In this document: positions 56,950-64,000 of the stretch, piece by piece
Numbering within the stretch: position 1 is the stretch's first letter
Layout: each line of letters starts with the position of its first letter
Source: Gnetum montanum
Taxonomy: Eukaryota; Streptophyta; Gnetopsida; Gnetales; Gnetaceae
Assembly (NCBI GenBank): GCA_015680685.1
Contig: MNCI01003660.1
Coordinates: 857,101-921,100 of the forward strand
DNA length: 64,000 bases
Direction: 5' to 3'
The notes under the pieces: model-generated
The model's input: the letters and a program-made list of their open reading frames with translations, nothing else
Database searches by the model: none
What the model was told of the DNA's origin: nothing
Program-made: the position numbers and the translations under genes

Positions 56950-58213
56950 GGCCTTAGAATGGTTAGCATTGGTGGCCATCTCCCCCGCAATAGAATTGGA
57001 AGAAGGAGATATGAAATAATGAGTAAGGTTGTCCACCAACAAAGGTAGTATTAGTATTGGTTGTTTTAGGCTCATGGAAGGGTTTGGTTTGCTGGATGTT
57101 GACCAATAACTTCTTATTTGGGCTTTTAGGTTTGTAAATCATCATGGCGCCTAAATAAAAAGTTTCATGAATGATATAAGGTCCTTCCCATAGTGTTTTA
57201 AATTTAGTTTGTTGTGGTACATGTGTGAGATTCCAATAAAGACACTTATCTCCTGGTTGGTATTTGACTTTCTTAATCCTTAGGTCATGACGTTGTTTGT
57301 TAAAGGCCTTGTACAGTTCATTGGATGATAGGGCATCTAGTCAATTCTCATCTACCAAGTTAAGGTTCATTAACTATTCTTTTTATGCTAGATTGAGGTC
57401 AAGGTTAAGGTCACATGCCATGAATAGTGTACAAAGATCAACTTGAATAGGAAGCATTGGAAGTTTATCATACACTAAATAATAGGGAGAGTAGCCAATA
57501 GGGAGTTTCGATGTGGAGTGGTATGCCCAAAGAGTATCATTTAGTTTGGTGCTCCAATCTCACCTATACTTGCTAATGGTTCATGTCAATATTTTTGTCA
57601 TCTCCCTATTGGTGACTTCGGCTTGACCATTCACTTGAGGATGATATGGTGTAGTCATTTTATGCTCAACTCCTAAGCGTTGTATTAACTTTTGAAAATT
57701 CGAACTTGTAAAGTGTGTACCATTGCCAGAAATAAGTGCATGAGGCACACTAAAACTATTTACGATTTTTTGTTGAACAAATTGTGCAGTGGTAGATGGT
57801 GTACAATCCATAACAGTGGCTACCTCTACCCATTTTGTAAAATAGTCAATAGCAACAATAATGTAGGCCTTTCAATTGGACATCGGTGTAATAGGCCCCA
57901 TAAAATTAATTCCCCATATGCTGAAGGGTTCTAAAGGTTGAATCCATTATTGTGGACCCTCCATTCTAGTAGTCATTCCTCCATCACGTTGGTAGTGCTC
58001 ACAAGATTGGACGAAGTGATGAGCATCCTGGAACAATGTAGGCCAATAATATCTTGCAAGCAAGATTTTTATGGCTATTTGTCTCCCTACGTAATAACCC
58101 CCACAAGGGCCCTCATGGGCATCTTGGAGAACTCGCAATTGATCTACATTAGGAACACACCATCGAACCAAGCCATTAGGAGATACCTTATAAAGATATC
58201 TATTGATTTCCAT
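56950..58213 (-). pseudogene. Integrase of element D
   Basis: The N-terminal part (57947-58213) reads MEINRYLYKVSPNGLVRWCV, DAHEGPCGGYYVGRQ, RYYWPTLFQDAHHFVQSCEH and YQRDGGMTTRME; the second His and the last Cys of HHCC are Tyr. The core gives DFMGPI, PHALISGNGTHFTSSNF (second Asp is Gly) and TTPYHPQVNGQAEVTNREMT, where the catalytic Glu is kept (57581-57811). Later parts include LPIGYSPY and the tail MMIYKPKSPNKKLLVNIQQT and FHEPK. Broken near 57580, 57300 and 57150. Inactive by the Asp loss. Confidence 0.85.
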
Positions 58214-58409
58214 GAAATATTTGACTTGGTGAAGAAACTATTATTTCTTTTTTAACGTCTAACCCTTATGGTGTTTCTTGTGTAAGTAGATAAGTGATAA
58301 TGCTACTATACTAATTTTTATTAGTGGGTAAGTGATTGTTTATCACACCTGCAAAGAGGAGTTCATCAGGGAAATGATCAAAAACTAGATATTCATCCTC
58401 TTTGTTGTC

Positions 58410-59900
58410 CCATCACAACCAAGATAAATGATTAGCAACAACATTCTCGGTGCCTTTACGATCGATCATCATAAGATCGAACTTTTGTAAGATTATGAGC
58501 CATCGTATGATGCAAGGGCTCACCATTGGTTTATTCATTAGGAACAAAATTGCACTATGATCCATATGTATAAATATCTTATAGCCCAATACATAGTGCC
58601 TAAATTTTTCTAGTGCAAACACCACAGCCATTAACTCTTTTTCCATTGTTGTGTAATTAAGTTGTGCATCAACGATACTTCAACTTGCACAATGGATATA
58701 ATAGGGACATTTTTGGTCATCTAACTATGTAAGTATAGCTCCTAAGGCAAAGTTGGATGTGTTAGTCATTATGTGGAATGGTTTGGACCAATTAGGAGTT
58801 TGTAGAATAGATGTTTCTACAAGATATTGTTTTAAGGTTTGGAAGGCTAGCTCACATTCCTTGGTCCATTCAAAAGGTATGTTTTTCTTCGTTAGTTCTA
58901 CCAAAGGTTTCACAATCCTTAAAAAGTTCTCAATGAAGCATCTAAAATAGCCAGTATGTCCAAGGAATGATAAGATGTATTTCATAGTTTCAGGTTGCTG
59001 AGTAATTTCCTGGATGACCTTAATCTTTTTGGGATCTACTTTTATCCCTATTTGTGAAATCTTGTGTCGTAATACAATGCCTTCTTGGATCATTAAATGG
59101 ATTTTTCATCAGTTGAGCCTTAAGCTGGTTTCTACACATCATTTCAGTACTTACTCTAATCAGTCCAATGCTTATTCAAAGTCCACTCCATAGGTGGAGA
59201 AATTATCCATAAAGACCTCCACACCATTTCCTACTTGCTGCTAAAAGATACTTAGATCCAAATGTTGAAACATTGTTGGGGCATTGCACAAGCCAAACGA
59301 CATTTGCTTATATGAAAATGTTCCCCAAGGACTTGTGAATGTAGTATTGGCTTGGTCTTCTGATGCTATTTGAATTTGATTATATCCATTGTAACCATCC
59401 AAAAAACTATAGTAGCAATACCCTACAATGGTATCTAAGACTTGGTCAACGAATGGTAATGGAAAGTGGTCTTTAAATGTTGCCATGTTCAGTACCCTCG
59501 AGTTTATACACACCCTCCATTTACCTTCCTTTATGGGCACAATGACTAATGGACTAACCCATTCACTATCAACAATGGGATAGATGAACCTAGCTTTTAG
59601 AAGTTGTTCAGTTTCCTCTTTAACCACTTGCTTAATCTTTGGGTTTAGTTGTCTCTGTGATTGTTGTCAAGGTTTCATGGAGGGGTCAATGTAAATTCTA
59701 TGCTGGCATATTCTAGGATCTATTCTAGTTAATTTAGTATATGACCAAGTAAAGGCTTTCAACCATTTGTTTACCATTTTTAGTAGTCTTTCTTTTTGTT
59801 GAGGAGTAAGCTTAGCATTAATGATTACCAATTTTTCATTTTTTAGAAATGTATACTCCATACCGATGGGCAATGATTTTAACTCAAGGGGCATTTACTT
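58410..59900 (-). pseudogene. Reverse transcriptase and RNase H of element D
   Basis: RT (about 58850-59900) reads VNKWLKAFTWSYTKLTRIDP, SPLVIVPIKEGKWRVCINSR, LPFVDQVLDTIVGYCYYSFL, GYNGYNQIQIASEDQANTTF, and SPWGTFSYKQMSFGLCNAPT. The catalytic pair is FMDN instead of FMDD (second Asp is Asn, 59202-59204). RNase H (58413-58800) has HIMTNTSNFALGAILT (first Asp is Asn), MEKELMAVVFALEKFRHYVL (Glu kept), IHMDHSAILFL (Asp kept), and VVANHLSWL at the end. It has the longest RT frame of the family here (128 codons, 59241-59627). Confidence 0.85.
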
Positions 59901-60079
59901 GAACTCGTCAGGGATTTCCAACTTTCCCCAGTTGATATTTTCAATGTCAGGACTTGGAACTTGGTGATGGACTTGCTCTAATGTATCTATGCTATCAATA
60001 TAGGTGCAAGTCAAGCTCTTAGTTTGTTCCATGCATATAGTTGAATTATTCTTTTGGTTAGCTGTCAGCCACTTGGTGC

Positions 60080-60640
60080 CTTCCTATCTTGTGTTTGCTA
60101 CATACAAGCATCTTTGTATGTTAGTTATTGGTGCACATTGGTTGCATGCAGGCAATGTTAAACATTGTACAAACCAGGACTTCTGCACGCAATTACACCC
60201 TGTGTCACTGTATGCGATGCATGGAACTTTCCTCTTCTCAATCTTTCCAAATGTATTTTCCTTTGATATTTCTACAAAAAGATCACGTATTTCTAGGAAT
60301 GCATCAATTTTGCTTAGCCATGCTCTTCCCATTATAATTGGGAAGTCCCCCTTACAATTGTTGACTTGAATCACTAGGAAATTGGCTAGATACAACCACC
60401 CAAAAATAGTGGTGACAATGTCCTCCACTAGTCCTAATGGGACAGTGATGGACTGGTCGACCAACTCTAAACGTATGTTACTCTTTTTTAGTGGAGGCAG
60501 GTTCCAGGCTTTGTACATTTCTTGAGAGATTAAGTTAACACTAGAACTTGAATCCAAAAGAGACTTGCAAGGTTTTTTCCTAGTGATTTGCAAATATATA
60601 AGAGGACTTCCAGGATCAGAGAATTTCCTAGGAAGACATC
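60080..60640 (-). pseudogene. Retropepsin of element D
   Basis: Best-kept protease frame of the family (169 codons, 60084-60593). It reads CKSLLDSSSSVNLISQEMYK, LVDQSITVPLGLVEDIVTTI, and FPIIMGRAWLSKIDA. The active-site triplet is D-S-S where D-S-G is expected, so activity is doubtful although the Asp is present. After it, CIAYSDTGCNCVQKSW forms a Cys-containing segment also seen in C. Confidence 0.85.
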
Positions 60641-60869
60641 CAACTTTAATCTAATCAGTAATTTCATGAGTCAACATGACTGTGTGCATTAAGTGCAATC
60701 TTTGGTTTGAAGGAAGCTCCAAAGATTCAAATGGTGGTGAGGCATTTTCATAATTTTCCGCTTGTGGTTGCAAGGAATTAGTTGGACTATTGGTTCTAAA
60801 GAAAAATCTCTTCTTTATGCAGTTGTCTAAACCAACAGTAGGTTGAGGGTTGATAGCCCTTGTAGCATT

Positions 60870-63170
60870 ATGTTACTATGACTGGGTAGGGAGCTCACCC
60901 TGCATAGCTAGAGTAGGTGGTAATGGAGCTAAGGATGGAAGAGGTGCAGTCAAATGAGAAGGACAGTACATTTTTGAAACCTCTCTTCTAGGAGAAGGAG
61001 CTCTATAGTACTTGTGGGTTTGGTAGTGAGACTGAGGAGTAACGTGACTAGTAGAGTCACATGGAGAGATTGGCTGCTGCACATAGTATCGATACAAGTC
61101 AAGTTAATGGTAAGGGTACTATTGATGTGGTGGTGGCATTCCCCATAATTGTGGATGTTGCCACTATTGATATTGTTCATTTGGTTGTGGTGGAGTTCCA
61201 CTTGGATAATATGTCAAGGTTTGATGGAACTATCTTGGGCTACCTTGAGGATAAGGTAACCTTTAGGGTGTTTGTCGTCTGTTTAATCATGGGTTTAGTG
61301 CATACACCCTAGACTCTTGCAGATGTAAGATTATTGGGCAACATCCCTTAGGATGGTCATATTGACATATCTCACATTCACCATCATTGTCTGTATCCAA
61401 ATCCACAACCTCTTCAATGATGGTAGCTTTGCCCTTACCTTTGTTATGTGCATATTTAGTTTCTTTCCTTTTTCTTCTTTCTCGGTCACTACCTAGTTCC
61501 CTAGACTCCTCTACTATTTTGAGAATTTTTTAAAATCTATTATCTAGGGAGTCCCACATTTGTTCCACCTTCTCCAATACTTCTAATGTAGGTTTTTGAA
61601 TGAGTAAAGTTTTCCTATTCACCATCTCTTCATGTGGTGACTCTTCTTCATCTTCACAAAATCTAACCCCCTTCTTTCAGAGAGAAGGATCTCTATTGTA
61701 TTCCACCGCACTCTCTCTTTTTCTTAACTCTCCTTCCTCCTTAGAAACTTGTTCCAACAATCTTTGTACTTGATGGGCTCTAAGCTTAGATAGTCTTCCT
61801 TGGGCATAAGTCCCAAGGATCCTTCATGTTTTGTGCTTAAGTCCATATACGAGATGGTGTAATTGTTCCCTCTACAAGTAACCATAGCTAGGGCAACAAT
61901 GTAATAATGCATAATATCAGTCCATGGTAGCATCCAAGGGTTCGTATCCTCCTTGTTTCCATCCTTGGATTTTCTTTCGCAGGTTGGACACTTGAGAGTA
62001 TGTTTGATACTTATTAATGAATAGTTCTAACATGGTACTCTATCGGCAAATGGATTTTGATTCTAAGGATCAGTACCAACTTTCTACTTCCTTGATCAGT
62101 GTCCGTGAAAACAACTTGAGTTTTTACCACTCATTTTCTATGTTTTCCATGGCACATGCATTGTCAAATGCTTGCAAATTATTGTTCATATCTAATCTTT
62201 TGATTCTGCTATCTTTTTGATGCCTTGTTGGGATTCTAACAGCCTCATTTATATCTAGCATACTTCAAGTAGCGAGTAGGGGTTCATCATGATTGTGTTG
62301 TCTATGGCGTCTATGATGCCTATGTTGTTTCCTACTCTCCCTCCTTTCATAGTATGTTTCTCTAGAGTTCCCTCGTTCTCTTTCTCAGCTATTTTGTCTA
62401 TTATTCCTATTTTTCTTACCATTATCCTCAAGGTCTTTCCCTTTGAGACTGTGTTCTAATCCTAAAGGAGAGAAGGAAGGAGATGATGAAGGTGAAGAGG
62501 AAGGAGGACTATCATCATGATTGTGCCTTCTACCTTCTCTTCGGTGGTCATGACCTCGATCACAGTTATGATCAAAATTTCCATCTTTGTCATGTGTTCA
62601 TGTTCCTTTTTTAGACCCTTTATGTTCATTGGTACCGAAATCCAGGTTATGGAGAGTTGAGTGAAGATTTTGATACACAACCCCTTGACTGAAGTCAATG
62701 GGAGGAACATCATTTTGTGGAAGACCTCCTGAGGTAGGTTCACCACCCTCATTTTCACTTAGGACATATGGAACATCCTGAGACCACTTCTCCTTCATAG
62801 ATTTATGATGTCTCTCTTGTTGTAAATCCCTTTGATGTCGTGCCTCTATGGGTCGATACTCTCTTGAGTCGTGTTCATGCACAATGCACTCTACCTATAA
62901 GTGTTGCATACCAATTCATGTGAGAGCACAAAGAAGCATGCTTGGGACTGAACGATCGAGAGGTGACACTATGTTACCTTTTAAATCACACCAATGTAGT
63001 TGTTCATCCTAGTGAAGGATAAAGGTAAAGTTTGGTATATACTCATCGGGATGAACGTATACCACACGAAACTATTGGGGAACTGGTAGGTCATCATTTG
63101 TACTACACCTCTAATTGTTCATTATGTCAGACCTAGGTAGTGAAAAACTCTTGTAAGATGAAGGATACAT
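60870..63170 (-). pseudogene. gag of element D
   Basis: The minus-strand ATG at 63170 reads MYPSSYKSFSLPRSD. A stop or shift near 63110-62890 precedes the readable segment (62598-62882) MHEHDSREYRPIEARHQRDL, EKWSQDVPYVLSENEGGEPT. The charged and Ser/Pro-rich tract lies at 62450-62620. The zinc knuckle CEICQYDHPKGCC is at about 61345-61385 (C-X2-C-X3-H-X3-C). The Pro/Tyr-rich linker (60876-61097) reads MYRYYVQQPISPCDSTSHVT. Gag would package the element RNA; several breaks make this copy inactive. Confidence 0.8.
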
Positions 63171-63296
63171 GATTAATTCATCAATGTGCAACACTTTTCT
63201 TTTCTCTTTTCTAATAATTTTAAGATAACCAACCCTAAGGGTTCCTTCCAACTATGGGAAGATTCCTAAGTTCTAATTAGTGCACAAACAATAAAG

Positions 63297-63314
63297 TCCC
63301 CCACAATGGCACCA
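63297..63314 (-). promoter_or_regulatory. Primer-binding site of element D (tRNA-Asp-like)
   Basis: Minus strand TGGTGCCATTGTGGGGGA, one base from the LTR. It agrees at 14 of 18 positions with the tRNA-Asp site. Confidence 0.65.
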
Positions 63315-63315
63315 A

Positions 63316-64000
63316 TGATGAGCAGTGAGGTACCCCTACGCTCAACCATAGGAATATGAGTGTTACACATGATCTAGTCGAACTCCAAGGACTAAGTGCT
63401 TATGCACCTTCACAAAGCAAGAATGGGTTAGGCAATCATTGTCTTCCCAAGCTTACTTGTATGGCATGATTGTATGGTTAAGTAAACTTGAGGTATATGA
63501 TTTTTATGCTTTTTATATTTTATGTCCTGGTGCTAAAGAGGCAAGAAGTGAATTAATTGAATAACTAATTTTAATTAACTAATTAGCTAGGTCCTAACTA
63601 GTCCTAACACAAGAATTTGCTCCCACTTTCTGTACACATCCTGAACTAGTGTAACACTCCTAGGATTACCAAACGCTAATCATTACTAGGTTACCAAGTG
63701 TTTCATGCATGCTCGAAGTGGTTGTACTAAGTGTGCTTACTTGAGAAAATTAACGAATCAATAAAAGAAACATTAATTAACTAATGAAAGCATTAAAGAA
63801 CTATAAATAACATTAAGGGTGAGAGATAAGCTATTCTAAATGTTGCAAGGTTTATCACAAAGTTCATCTTTATTTCTAGACACAAGGTGTGCTCAGGTAC
63901 ACAATGCTTGAATAAAGATATGTTCGCTTTATGGCTCCTACTATGGGCACTCAAAAATAATTCTAACTTTGAGAGGGAGAAACTGCAAGAGTTTAGGTAG
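63316..64000 (-). repeat. 5' LTR of element D, cut by window end
   Basis: Starts TGATGAG at 63316 and matches the 3' LTR (54220 onwards) closely to the window end. About 160 bp, including the TATA box and GATATC array, must lie beyond 64000. Confidence 0.9.

Larger units (their letters stand above)
54220..64000 (-). mobile_element. Athila-like Ty3/gypsy element D (5' LTR cut by window end)
   Basis: Minus-strand copy with 3' LTR (54220-55065), non-coding 3' region, integrase, RNase H, RT, protease, gag, primer-binding site, and a 5' LTR that starts at 63316 and leaves the window. The left flank GTTTT (54215-54219) is a candidate target site; its partner lies outside. It is collinear with C throughout, and many frames are better kept than in B. 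Confidence 0.88.

Noticed and set aside
1-64000. CRISPR arrays, bacterial operons, rRNA genes
   Set aside because: No regular spacer arrays, ribosome-binding-site operons or rRNA motifs were seen; the content is eukaryotic plant retroelements.

Overview
The window is repeat-rich plant nuclear DNA. It is AT-rich, strongly CpG-poor, and made almost entirely of old, broken LTR retrotransposons. I infer a seed plant with a large, slowly turning-over genome, possibly a gymnosperm. The evidence is four plant retroelement lineages (Athila-like, Tat-like and chromodomain-bearing Ty3/gypsy, plus Ty1/copia), an NBS-LRR-type LRR fragment, a plastid-type trnF remnant, and the age of most copies. No intact cellular gene was found.

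Layout. 1-4372: 5' half of an Athila-like element on the minus strand (A), with its 5' LTR. 5217-19494: a plus-strand Tat-like element (F). Its order is gag, protease, an extra RNase H with all four catalytic acids, RT, a second catalytically dead RNase H, and integrase, then about 6 kb of non-coding sequence that includes a CpG-retaining island with inverted repeats (14389-16810). 20236-20828: LRR pseudogene fragment (minus). 20829 to about 25030: chromovirus remnant (G, plus), truncated inside RT and carrying a chromodomain; a solo Athila-family LTR with a perfect 5-bp target duplication sits in its 3' part. 27500-27572: trnF-GAA relic. 31586-42724: a Ty1/copia remnant (minus) whose gag is split by a complete Athila-like element (C, 32289-42158, minus, target duplication ACCCT). 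42830-44084 and 54098-54219: an unrecognised decayed reading frame (X), interrupted by a complete plus-strand Athila-like element (B, 44085-54092) and then by a minus-strand copy (D, from 54220 past the window end).

The four Athila-like copies and the solo LTR are one family. LTRs are about 760-870 bp with TGATGA...TCATCA ends. The PBS resembles the tRNA-Asp type. Gag has a short zinc knuckle (C-X2-C-X3-H-X3-C), followed by a Pro/Tyr/Gln-rich linker, protease, RT with FMDD, RNase H, and integrase with a GPY module, then about 2 kb of non-coding sequence before the 3' LTR. Every copy has stops, frameshifts and lost catalytic residues, so none looks able to move by itself.

The points most worth a second look are the two-RNase-H layout of F, the reading frame X hit by B and D, the CpG-retaining island, the variable GATATC/GATGTC arrays beside the LTR TATA boxes, and an exact 95-bp inverted repeat bracketed by single Ns that looks like an assembly artefact.
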